Source of the DNA: Deinandra increscens subsp. villosa
Lineage: Eukaryota; Streptophyta; Magnoliopsida; Asterales; Asteraceae
Reading direction: 5' to 3'
Assembly (NCBI GenBank): GCA_039602395.1
Contig: JBCNJP010000008.1
Location: 19,111,867 to 19,175,866 of the forward strand
Length of the DNA stretch: 64,000 nucleotides
A program made the position numbers and the translations under genes. The notes beneath the pieces were generated by a model, which had not been told where the DNA came from, did no database searches, and saw only the letters and a program-made list of their open reading frames with translations. Of the stretch, positions 42,277 through 50,950 are shown piece by piece; position 1 is the stretch's first letter, and the number at the start of each line of letters is the position of its first letter.

Positions 42277-44883
42277 TTACTTAATAACTGGTACCCAGAC
42301 TTTTGCATTTCCGGGATTTGTGACTTTCTGTTTTCCCCCAAGGAATTGTTTTACAAAACTGGTTACCTTGTGGCCAAAGGATCTATCATGGTTTGTTCGA
42401 TTTAATTTTTCTTTGCAATTTTTAACAACATGATCATCCTTACCACATCTGAAACAGTGAGATCTGTGACTTGTGCAAGAGGAGGTTTCTGAAGTACTTT
42501 CCTCCTCAGAATCTGATGTTTTATAATCAGAGTCACTGTTGGTTTCAAAATCCACTTTTGTTTTATCTTTTGAAATCCTTGGATTATTAGTTTTCAAAAA
42601 TGATTCCTTCTTTTGAGAAATATGTTTTTCTGTAGGTTCTGAAATTCGTATCGGTGTAAAAGAAGGAATTGGATTAGAAAGAAATTTGTTGAATCGATTT
42701 TGAGATGTACTTGCATGACATTGATCATTTTCATTTGAAACAAATCTTTCCTGATTAACAGACACGGACTCTTCACTACTGCTATCTAAAGAAGAACTAC
42801 TACTAGCTACACTACTGTCTGAACTAGACTTCTTGGAATTCAAACTACTACTTGAAACAGACTCCTTAGAATTAAGACTACCGCATCCAAGCCCACTTGT
42901 GTTACCGTATCCATTATCATAATCCTCCCTGATCTCCTTATGGTTCACTCCTTCTAGACCTGCATGCAGACTGTTAGCATCGCTAAGAATTAAATCATTT
43001 AAGGGATGAGGTTTCGGAGTAGGTGAATAACAATGCGTGCTAGGAGGAGGATAAACCTTAGGAAACACATTCCCATTGTTCTCCATACCTATTCCGGTTT
43101 TTATTTTAGCTCCTCGTTGTTTAACGAGCATCTCTTCAACTTTCATTTGAGAAACGGTCCATCTATCTAACTTAGTCTGAAGTTGAGAGGTTTCAAATTG
43201 GGCTAATGTAACTCTTTCAGAAAGCATGTTTATCTCTACATTTTTTGCAAGAAGAGTTTGTTTTAAATGTTCATTTTCATGCATTGCCTCATTTAATTTA
43301 ACAAAATATTTTGCTTCATTTTCCTTTAATTGGGTGTTCATGGTTTTTAATTCGTTGTTGTTGTCGATCAACAATCGATTGGCCTTGTAGATGCCGAACA
43401 AACGAATTCTACAAGGATGAGAGCACATATCTTGAACAGATTCATATGAAAGATCCATTATAACCTTTTCTGCAGCAAGAGCCTTTTCACATGTGCACGC
43501 GGGTGTGCTTGCTGTTTTCTCATTCGTCTTCTTCTCAGCTTCTTTCTTCTCACAGCTTTTAACTGTGTGATCATTGCTTTGTTCATGGATTTGAGCTGCA
43601 AGAGCTTGATTGATGGCCTCCTCAGCTTCATAGACCTCCGCACTCCAGTCAAAGTTTGTCAGAAGAGCCACTTCTTTGGTAGGCTTGGCTTCTGCTTTGT
43701 CAGTGATAGGGATGACTCGAGTTGCAGGCTCAGGGGTCGGTTCAGTAACAATTGGACTGGGGCATTCTCTCTTGAAGTGGCCGAGTTGCTTACAGTTGTA
43801 GCATCTAAGCTTAGCCTTGTCGAAACCAACTCTTCCATTTTGATTCTTGAAGGTGTTTCTCCTAGTGCGTTCGAAGAATTTTCTAGCTCGAACAGTCAAC
43901 ATGGCCATTTGCCATTTTAGGTCAGTTTCTTCCAAATCATCTGGATCCACTTGGTACATATCCTCAGCAGTCAGAGTCGAACCTTGAAGTTCTCCAGCAG
44001 CGAAAGCTTGATAACTGTTAGTAAACAATGAGAACAATCCCATGTATTCGGGTGAAATCTGGGATGTTTGCTGAGTAGTGGCGGAAGCAGTTGAAGATGA
44101 ACCAGATCCAAGATGTGAAGATTGAAGTTGAGATAAGGCTCCTTTGGGTGTGACGGCTGAGATGAAAGCATAATTTGGAGAGTAAGCTTTAGTAGGACCC
44201 ATGGTTTGATTGTACTCTCTCCTTTGAACATCCAACTCAAAAGACTTAAGCTTGTTAATCACATCCATAAGCTTGTAATCAGAGAAACCTCTTTCTTGCT
44301 TCAGCATGCGAACCTGAATGCTCCACTCGGGTGGAAGAGCATCCAACAGCTTCTTGATTTGTTCAGAGTTAGTGAGTTTCGCATCATATTTCTTCAGATT
44401 GCTTGATACAGTTAGGAAGCGGTTTGTCAAATCAACTAGCTTTTCATTCTTCATGCTTGTGAATGAATTGAATTCTTTAGTGGCTTGTGCTTCCTTTTCC
44501 TTCACCAGGTCTTCATTGCCATCATAAAACTCACAGAGGGCGTCAAACAGACTTTTTGCATCAGTGTGCTCAGCAAAACGATTGTAGATTTCTTGTGACA
44601 GGCATAGAGAAAGAGCACCAAGAGCCTTTTGATCACGATCAATGAGTTTCAAGTCCTTCTCAGAAAAGGAAGACGGATTATTGTTGATCTGTGTTACTTC
44701 ACCAGTAGTAGTTGTTGGAACGTGAGGTCCGTTGACAATTGACAACCATTGATTGTAATCGGTGTACAGAAAGAACGATTTCAGACGTCGTTTCCAATCT
44801 TCAAAATTGTCTCCATTGATTAGCCTTGGTGGTCGGTTTGGAGCAATGCTTTCAGTGTCAGCAGCATTTGTACCTGATGCCAT
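42277..44883 (-). CDS. M gag, 868 aa, two zinc knuckles
   Basis: Intact ORF starting MASGTNAADTESIAPN. N-terminal gag domain to about residue 230 (FEDWKRRLKSFFLYTDY, LCEFYDGNEDLVKEK, LLDALPPEW). Zinc knuckle 1 CYNCKQLGHFKREC at residues 361-374. A coiled coil between about 440 and 620. A Ser-rich segment, then knuckle 2 CFRCGKDDHVVKNC at residues 810-823. It ends WVPVIK before TAA at 42277-42279; the next codons continue in the same frame into protease. Gag would build the particle and bind RNA. Copia gags usually have one knuckle, so two is notable; A and E3 share this layout. Confidence 0.93.
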   Translation of the reverse strand: MASGTNAADTESIAPNRPPRLINGDNFEDWKRRLKSFFLYTDYNQWLSIVNGPHVPTTTTGEVTQINNNPSSFSEKDLKLIDRDQKALGALSLCLSQEIYNRFAEHTDAKSLFDALCEFYDGNEDLVKEKEAQATKEFNSFTSMKNEKLVDLTNRFLTVSSNLKKYDAKLTNSEQIKKLLDALPPEWSIQVRMLKQERGFSDYKLMDVINKLKSFELDVQRREYNQTMGPTKAYSPNYAFISAVTPKGALSQLQSSHLGSGSSSTASATTQQTSQISPEYMGLFSLFTNSYQAFAAGELQGSTLTAEDMYQVDPDDLEETDLKWQMAMLTVRARKFFERTRRNTFKNQNGRVGFDKAKLRCYNCKQLGHFKRECPSPIVTEPTPEPATRVIPITDKAEAKPTKEVALLTNFDWSAEVYEAEEAINQALAAQIHEQSNDHTVKSCEKKEAEKKTNEKTASTPACTCEKALAAEKVIMDLSYESVQDMCSHPCRIRLFGIYKANRLLIDNNNELKTMNTQLKENEAKYFVKLNEAMHENEHLKQTLLAKNVEINMLSERVTLAQFETSQLQTKLDRWTVSQMKVEEMLVKQRGAKIKTGIGMENNGNVFPKVYPPPSTHCYSPTPKPHPLNDLILSDANSLHAGLEGVNHKEIREDYDNGYGNTSGLGCGSLNSKESVSSSSLNSKKSSSDSSVASSSSSLDSSSEESVSVNQERFVSNENDQCHASTSQNRFNKFLSNPIPSFTPIRISEPTEKHISQKKESFLKTNNPRISKDKTKVDFETNSDSDYKTSDSEEESTSETSSCTSHRSHCFRCGKDDHVVKNCKEKLNRTNHDRSFGHKVTSFVKQFLGGKQKVTNPGNAKVWVPVIK

Positions 44884-44939
44884 CTTAAATCAGCCTGAAA
44901 TGACAAAGACACGAGCAAACAGAGAACAATAAAATTTAA

Positions 44940-45330
44940 TTAGTTTCGCTGAGACTCTTAGTTTTGCCCAGTAATTTCGCTCGGAAATCCTGAACAATTT
45001 CGCTGGCACTTATAATTTCGCCAGCAGTTTCGCTTGGAAACACTGAATCCAGTCAGCAATTTCGCCAACTAGTTTCGCTGTATGCACGGGCAGTACTTTC
45101 GCTCGGAAATACCCGATGACACACAGTTTCGCTAGCTAGTTTCGCTGGAAACTGGTTTGAACTTTCGTTCAAGAAAAATAACAATAGTTTCGCTTCTTGA
45201 TTTTCGGCGAAAGAATAGTTTCGCTCGGTAATAATAGTTTCGCTCGGTAATAATACCGAGAAACTGCAAAATCGCTTGATAGTTTCGCTGTTTGAAGGCA
45301 CAGTTTCGCTGAATAATCAGCAGTTTCGCC
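44940..45330 (-). repeat. TTTCGCT leader array of M
   Basis: About 20 copies of (A)GTTTCGCT, ATTTCGCT or TTTCGCC between primer site and gag (sense AGCGAAAC), with the GAACTTTCGTTCA word shared with K. Confidence 0.88.
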
Positions 45331-45540
45331 CAGAACAGAAAACCCTCTTTTTGAAGAAGAAATGATCAGAAATCAACCCAAATCACTATAGAGCAATGAT
45401 CGGTTGATTGCTTAGTCTTCAGGACATCAAAACACACAATATTCAATCAATTTCCAGTCCAAAACAATCAGATTTCAGAATCAAATAGATTTTCAAAGTT
45501 TTACCCAAAAACACTCAAAAACACCAAAATCAAGAGCACA

Positions 45541-45555
45541 AAGGCTCTGATACCA
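45541..45555 (-). other. Primer binding site of M
   Basis: Sense TGGTATCAGAGCCTT, three bases after the 5' LTR; complementary to the 3' end of initiator methionine tRNA. Confidence 0.96.
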
Positions 45556-45558
45556 TAT

Positions 45559-46035
45559 TGTTGGTCCTCACTGATCTTTATCAGTGCAAATGAAGGTGTT
45601 TCAAGAAGAAAACCAAAGAAATAACAACAATAGATGATTCTCAATAGCTAAAATGGTTTTCTAGCATTGAACAATCACAACATGAACCAAAGATTGATAA
45701 GAGATGATTACAAGCTACAATAATAGTAAGAAATGCTCCTAGCCGTCACCAAAACTCACCAATAAACGATTTCTTGTATTAGGGTTCACCAATGTTGAGA
45801 AAGTTACAAAAGGCTGCACATAGGCGGCATATATATACTGTCCAGTGAACAGTTTCGCTGGCAGTTTCGCTGGCCAAGCGAAACTGTCACTGAGACAGTC
45901 TAAACTAGGTACCGAGCGAAACTACAGTTTCGCTCGGTAGTTTCGCTAGCCTACCAAAAGACAACATTACAAAGGAAACTAAACTATACAAACAAGCTAA
46001 ACAAAACAATGAATTCCTCCCTACATTGATCTTCA
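45559..46035 (-). repeat. 5' LTR of M (477 bp)
   Basis: Identical in length to the 3' LTR. TATA box at plus 45829-45837 and the TTTCGCT promoter module at about 45850-45955. Confidence 0.97.
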
Positions 46036-47150
46036 GAAATTCAAAATGAGAAGTCACTGTGTATACATGTGTTCATTTTGCAAAGATTTAAACTTGTTTG
46101 ATTTTCTTTATTTTGTCAAACGATCGGACTTTCTCTGCGTATCGAAAGATCGACCTGATCGTTGTTCGTTTGACGTTCTGCTTTATTTTCTTTGGTGTTT
46201 CGTATAACTCATCAGACTTTCTCTGCGTGTACGGGAGTACCGACCTCATTGTTGTTGGGTTATACAATTTCAACTTGTTTTATTTTCTTATTTTGTTAAA
46301 TCCGAGGCCTTATCTGCGTATCGAAAGATCGACCTTAAGGTAGACATTTAACGTTCTTATTTCTTTTTGCATGGAACACAGTTGACTATATCATGTAAAT
46401 ACTATGCATTGTGGAAAATCACTAGTGCTGTCACACAAAGGGAAAAAGAAAAGAAAAGCTGAAAATGTCTGATTATGTCTGATTATGTCTGATAGTGTGG
46501 GATACACTGGTCAAAGCAAATCTAATCAATATCTTAACATATCCAGATGCTATGAGTATGATTCTGCCTGAGTTTAAGTTGGACAAATTATACCAGCAAT
46601 CAGCATGACTTATGTGCTTCGATTAATTGAAATTGAAGTGCAGTTCAGTGCGTTATGTTCAATATGATCCCATATAGTGATCTTTCTCATACCAAAAATA
46701 GCGTTTGATTTTGTATTGCAATTTCATTTCATTTCAGAAAAGAACAAAAAGATTTTTGCTGTGTTTTAGCATAAACTGTCAAAAAGTCAAAAAGATTTTG
46801 TTTCTGCTTTATTTTCGATCTGATCAACACGTGATACAAATCATTTTCAAAATCATATCTTGGAGTCTCGAAAAGACGTTTTGCGCCAAGATTATTTTAA
46901 ATGTTTGAGAAGATTGCTATGTGCAAGTTATCACAACTTCAAGTCTTCTGAAGATGTTGATGAAAGACCAGAGATACACTATAATGTCATCAAGTATTCA
47001 AGATCAAGTTACGATCAAGTTGAGGAGGAGTTTGTTTGAAGTTTCATTTCATTGAACGAACGAATTCTACACTTGAGGGGGAGCTTGATTGAAGATACAA
47101 AGTTGATGATATTGAAGGGATGATGATATTGAAGGGATACTGCACACGAC
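46036..47150 (+). other. 3' noncoding region of E3, right part
   Basis: Continues from 33715. It contains three tandem hairpins (46115-46352), then the conserved words TTTTTGCATGGAACACAG (46365), TTATACCAGCAATCA and TTTTGCGCCAAGATTA shared with 4907-5629, then two G-rich tracts and the terminal polypurine tract GAGGGGGAGTT (47151-47161). Confidence 0.82.
46115..46352 (+). ncRNA. Three tandem structured hairpins in E3
   Basis: Copies at 46115-46174, 46202-46265 and 46295-46352. Each has different outer arms that pair: GTCAAACGATC with GATCG...CGTTTGAC, GTATAAC/GTTATAC, GTTAAAT/ATTTAAC. Inside, CTCTGCGT (third copy ATCTGCGT) is followed by a short hairpin with a GNRA loop (ATC-GAAA-GAT, GTAC-GGGA-GTAC, ATC-GAAA-GAT) and then CGACCT. 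Changes on both sides that keep pairing argue for a real RNA structure. Function unknown; likely a cis element rather than a gene. Confidence 0.75.
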
Positions 47151-47161
47151 GAGGGGGAGTT

Positions 47162-47510
47162 TGTTGATACCTGATATGTTGCGTCGTGTGAAGTATCAAG
47201 CAAGATCAAGATCAAGTCAAACTAGGTCTGGCCGATCTAGGTCCGAACCTGAAGTTCGGACTGGCCGAACCTGAGGTTCGGCCGAAGCTCGACCAGCTGG
47301 GTATAAGTATACGTTTGTTCTTTGTAACAGTTAGCTCTGGGTGTGCAATTTCTGTTAAGTGTGTTTTTCTGAGTGTGTATTCTCTGTGTCTATTTCTGAG
47401 TGTTTACTGATTGTAATTGTTCTTCATTGATCAACAAATCAATCGGTTAATTACGTTTTGATGTCCGCTTAACTAGATTGAGTAGACGATTCGATGCTCA
47501 CGCATTTTCA
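47162..47510 (+). repeat. 3' LTR of E3
   Basis: 349 bp with the same ends as 26453-26801; followed by target duplication TTTGT. Confidence 0.95.
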
Positions 47511-47600
47511 TTTGTAGTTAGCAGGTTCATTGTTAGATTCATCTACAAGTAAAACATCAGTTCCTTCCAGATAACCAATGTATCTGTCAGGTTCTCAGCA
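47511..47600 (-). pseudogene. Copia element G fragment, right piece of copy 2
   Basis: Matches 6050-6124 and 6757-6775 on the minus strand without the TRIM, showing the empty TRIM site. It ends where F' begins. Confidence 0.82.
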
Positions 47601-48224
47601 TGTCAGGACCGATTTCGCATTGAGAATCCCGATCGTGAGCAAGAACGAAGATGAGATGAGGAGACGGGATGATGAGAATCTAGGATAATAAACAACAAGA
47701 AATGATAAATCAAACGATTCATTGATTATTACTGAATGATTACAATGAACCGAATGATTACAAACTCGTCATAGGAAATCCACGGTCACATTGGGTTGAG
47801 CTCAAACACAATGTGAGACTCTCTCTCTCTAGAATGGTGCTCACTCACTCTAAGAGTCATCACCCTTACAAATGAGCACACTCACCCTATATAAAGGAGA
47901 GCCCATTTGCTCACTAGCCCACTAACTAGCAAGACACAAAAATAAAATGAGCTTATTACCAATAAACAACTAAAGTAAATTATTATTTAAATCAAAGTTG
48001 ATTTAATTAATATGAAGCTTGACTTGCTCGAACCGATATTCTGTTGACTTTTATGTTGACCGTCGACTCGAACAGTTGACTTTTTAAGAAAACGTCTTCG
48101 GCCCAAACTTGCAAGCCTCAATCATCACAACTCGCATCTCTGAATCATTTCACAGTGGATTCTTCAGCGAATTATTCGAGAATAGATTTGATGGCGTCAG
48201 TCACACTTATTATTAGTTCCAACA
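47601..48224 (-). repeat. 3' LTR of F' (624 bp)
   Basis: Plus-strand ends TGTCAGGACC and GTTCCAACA are the reverse complement of the F LTR. The polypurine tract (plus ATTCCCCCTT) lies at 48225-48234. Confidence 0.9.
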
Positions 48225-50324
48225 ATTCCCCCTTGACTGACGCTGTCAAATCTGTCATAATGGTGAAGAACCGCTCTGTCGTACATCTTTGAAGAATAAC
48301 TGATAAACCTGAATCTTTCTATTGTAGATATTCCCCCTTTGAATAAGCTTCTTCTGTTCTTGTTGTTCCAGGTGAAATCCAAGTGCTGCAGTTCACTTCG
48401 TTCACACGGTCGGGTACAATACTAAGAATGCTGAACATCGGAGTCAAAATCGCAACAAATCGAATCCGATAAACCAATCAATCACTAAAAATGCTCCAAC
48501 TTCTGATAATCGACCCGATAATCCAAATCCATAATGGTTCCCCCTTTTCTCTAGATCCCTCTGAAAACATCCGATGCGGAAGCGGAAAATCAGATTCAGA
48601 GAGTGGAACCGTTCTGCTCAGTTCCGTAGAGAAAATGGTACTAAAATCCTGAAATCGGACAATCTTGCGAGGAACCGGAAGCCGGGCGCTGACAGTTGTG
48701 AATGATCCTTAAATACTGAACTTGTTCCGCGTGACTGGGTTGGATGCGAAAATAAAGTGTCAAATCAGTGAAAAACTGAGATCCCGAGCATAAACGCAAG
48801 ATTTATTCATAACCGGAGTCTTCGTAATTTTGGGTGAAGAAACTTGAGCTGGGAAATATATTCCGTGAAGAATTCTGAGTCAAACGGTTTTGGAATGAAT
48901 CTGAGAAGACCGTAAATTTTATTCATGTAACGGGCCTTCCGTTAGAGATTTAACGGAATATTCCAATATTTAACTGAGATTCCTGTTAATTCGGTTAGAT
49001 GACATCAGTGCTGCATCAGCTAAACAATTTGGGGTGAGACATAACGAAACAATCACAAACATAACCGAGAAGCAAAACCAGTCCGTCAGTGGTCGTTAGC
49101 TAAGGTGGCGTGACGTCAACAAAAACTAGAAACCCGGTCGAAATATAACGGAATAAATCCATGACAAATTTTTTTTTTCATAATTCCGTTACGGGCGTTA
49201 TCTCGTTAGTCTGGTTAAAGACTGATAGAAAAATGCCCGTGTTTAACGAAATAAAAAATTTCGTTATTATAATTAAATCTTCACAAAAAGACCATGATCC
49301 ATGTGTAATTAATCTGTCCAATCAGATTTAAGTCTTGGAAGACCATAATCTGCGTCATGATGGAACAGCCAATCAGATTGAGACAACAAACTGATCTAAC
49401 GGTGGAAATGAATTCTATCTGGCGGCTGGGAAGATTAATCCGAGTGAAGTGTAGCTGGACCAATGGGGGGCAGCACGCTAGTGCATTTCAACGGCTTTTA
49501 TGGGGGAGTTGGGACCACGCACTTCCTCACTTTATTCCAGCCAATGAGCTGGCGACAACCCATAGATAATCAACGGATCTTTGAGGAGGAGGCCCCACGC
49601 ACTCCTTTCCTTGCCCAATCAAGCAGCGACAACGACAAGGCTCCAAACGGATCATTTGAGTCAATCTGGTCCCACGCGTATTCAACAGCCAATAAAGAGC
49701 CGACAGCCCACCTAAGGTTGATCAGCGATAGTGACACAAGGAGAGAGAATTATTCTCCGCCAGCCAATGTGTGATTTACACGTCAGATGGAACCATTCTT
49801 CAACCTCTGAACCCTAATCCATCGGAAATTCTCGTCTGAAAAACGAACCTCACCGGAGAAACATACAACCTCGCCGGAAAACCGTATTTCCTTCATAACT
49901 CGGTGAATACTTAACCAAATTTGACGAATCTTATACCGTTGAACTCGTTATTCAATCCTCTACACATCTAGACGATCAAGATCCACTGAAACTTATTTTA
50001 ATAAAAACCCAGAAGTTGAGTTCAGTGGAGATCGCCAAGATTACTTGAGCCTTTACTCATCCAATACACAGATTCAAGTGCGGAAATAATGAATCCATGA
50101 TCAAATCATAGTGTTTGCTTGTTGAGATCCTTAAATTTCGCCTCTGAAACTCAAGAACACGAGGGTTTTCACACACAAGTGCTCTCTATCTTCAAACAGC
50201 CTTCCAGAAGCTTATTTAGGGTTATTTTAGTGTGGCTAATTATACTAGAGAGAGCACAGGTCGTGATTGCACTGAAATCAAGAGAATGTTATTGAAGTTA
50301 GTGAAATTTATGACATCAGACTGA

Positions 50325-50540
50325 CGAGATCGCTATGAACAACTCCGAAGTCGCCAAGAGCAATGTGAAGTCGCCAAGGCTGGTTGGTGACCTCACCAAG
50401 GCTTGGTGAGGTCGCCAACCTTCGTGAGGAAGCCAAGGGTTGGCGAGGTCGCCAAAGCCAGATCGCCAAGATCACCTTGGTGAGGTCGCCAGCCTGGTGA
50501 GGTCGCCAAGGGCAAAGCCCAAGTCGCCAAGAAAGTACAA
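50325..50540 (-). repeat. Leader array of GGCGAC words (F')
   Basis: About 14 copies of GTCGCCAAG or GTCGCCAGC on the plus strand, the reverse complement of CTTGGCGAC; corresponds to the F array at 19380-19640. Confidence 0.85.
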
Positions 50541-50565
50541 CAAATCACTAAGTACGCTCCGGAAA

Positions 50566-50903
50566 TGTCAATTATCATTACTGGATCATTAAGGGTTGTT
50601 ATTACAAAGACACAATCAATTATTAACATTTGCCAAGCAATTTATCATGAAATGACCCAGAACTTGGATTCAGACATTCACACTGCAATTGAAATGTACA
50701 AGGGCAATTTCTCCAATATCAATAATCAACACAAGTTAAGACATTAAACATGACATACAAAACATCAAGCACTTGAGTGATTAATACAAACATCAAGATA
50801 ATTGTCCAAGTACAAGTAACTAGCAAAGTGAAAGATATACAATTTAGCACAAAAGAAAAGGATGCCATGTTTGAGTTACCGCCAACCCTATAAAGTTCTT
50901 ACA
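50566..50903 (-). repeat. Probable 3' LTR of element E4
   Basis: In sense it starts TGTAAGAACTTTATAGGG after a polypurine tract (sense CCAAAGGGGGAATT, 50904-50917) and ends TAATTGACA next to truncated F'. There is no second copy in the window, so the ends rest on terminal motifs. Confidence 0.65.
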
Positions 50904-50950
50904 AATTCCCCCTTTGGTGGTAATACAAACATAAAAAGAAAACAAGACAA

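Larger units (their letters stand above)
33716..46035 (-). mobile_element. M: full-length Copia element with an extra 3' ORF
   Basis: 12,320 bp on the minus strand between perfect target duplications GAAAT (33711-33715 and 46036-46040). The two 477-bp LTRs differ at about 4 positions, so the insertion is young. Order in sense: LTR, primer site, TTTCGCT leader, gag, protease, integrase, RT, RNase H, internal polypurine tract, tandem hairpins, TTTCGCT module, extra ORF, polypurine tract, LTR. Long gag, several polypurine tracts and an ORF in the envelope position resemble Sirevirus-type Copia elements. Confidence 0.97.
26453..47510 (+). mobile_element. Copia element E3, gag only, with two nested insertions
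   Basis: LTRs of 349 bp at 26453-26801 and 47162-47510, differing at about 12 positions (near 3.4%), flanked by perfect TTTGT. The interior has a primer site, a GTTCGG leader array, a long gag with two zinc knuckles, a 3' noncoding region with hairpins and a polypurine tract, but no pol. K (28617-31153) is inserted in gag and M (33716-46035) in the 3' noncoding region. Without them E3 is about 6.2 kb. Confidence 0.95.
47601..50565 (-). mobile_element. F': truncated minus-strand copy of noncoding element F
   Basis: The 3' LTR (47601-48224) and the interior are present; the 5' end is cut within the leader by the 3' LTR of E4. The interior is continuous where F has its extra LTR. No ORF is convincing. 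The interior includes homologues of 20333-21754 and of the GGCGAT leader. Confidence 0.85.

Noticed and set aside
42268..42279. Programmed readthrough at the gag-pol border of M
   Set aside because: The position is suggestive, but the TAA TTT context is not a known leaky signal and three more stops follow, so simple decay is the default; kept only as part of a finding.
46115..46352. Hammerhead or other known self-cleaving ribozyme
   Set aside because: The GAAA loop first suggested it, but the CTGATGA core and cleavage-site pattern are absent, and other copies have GGGA or GTGA loops.
49463..49774. Plus-strand ORF of 103 codons in F'
   Set aside because: Antisense to the F' interior and absent from F in the corresponding place.
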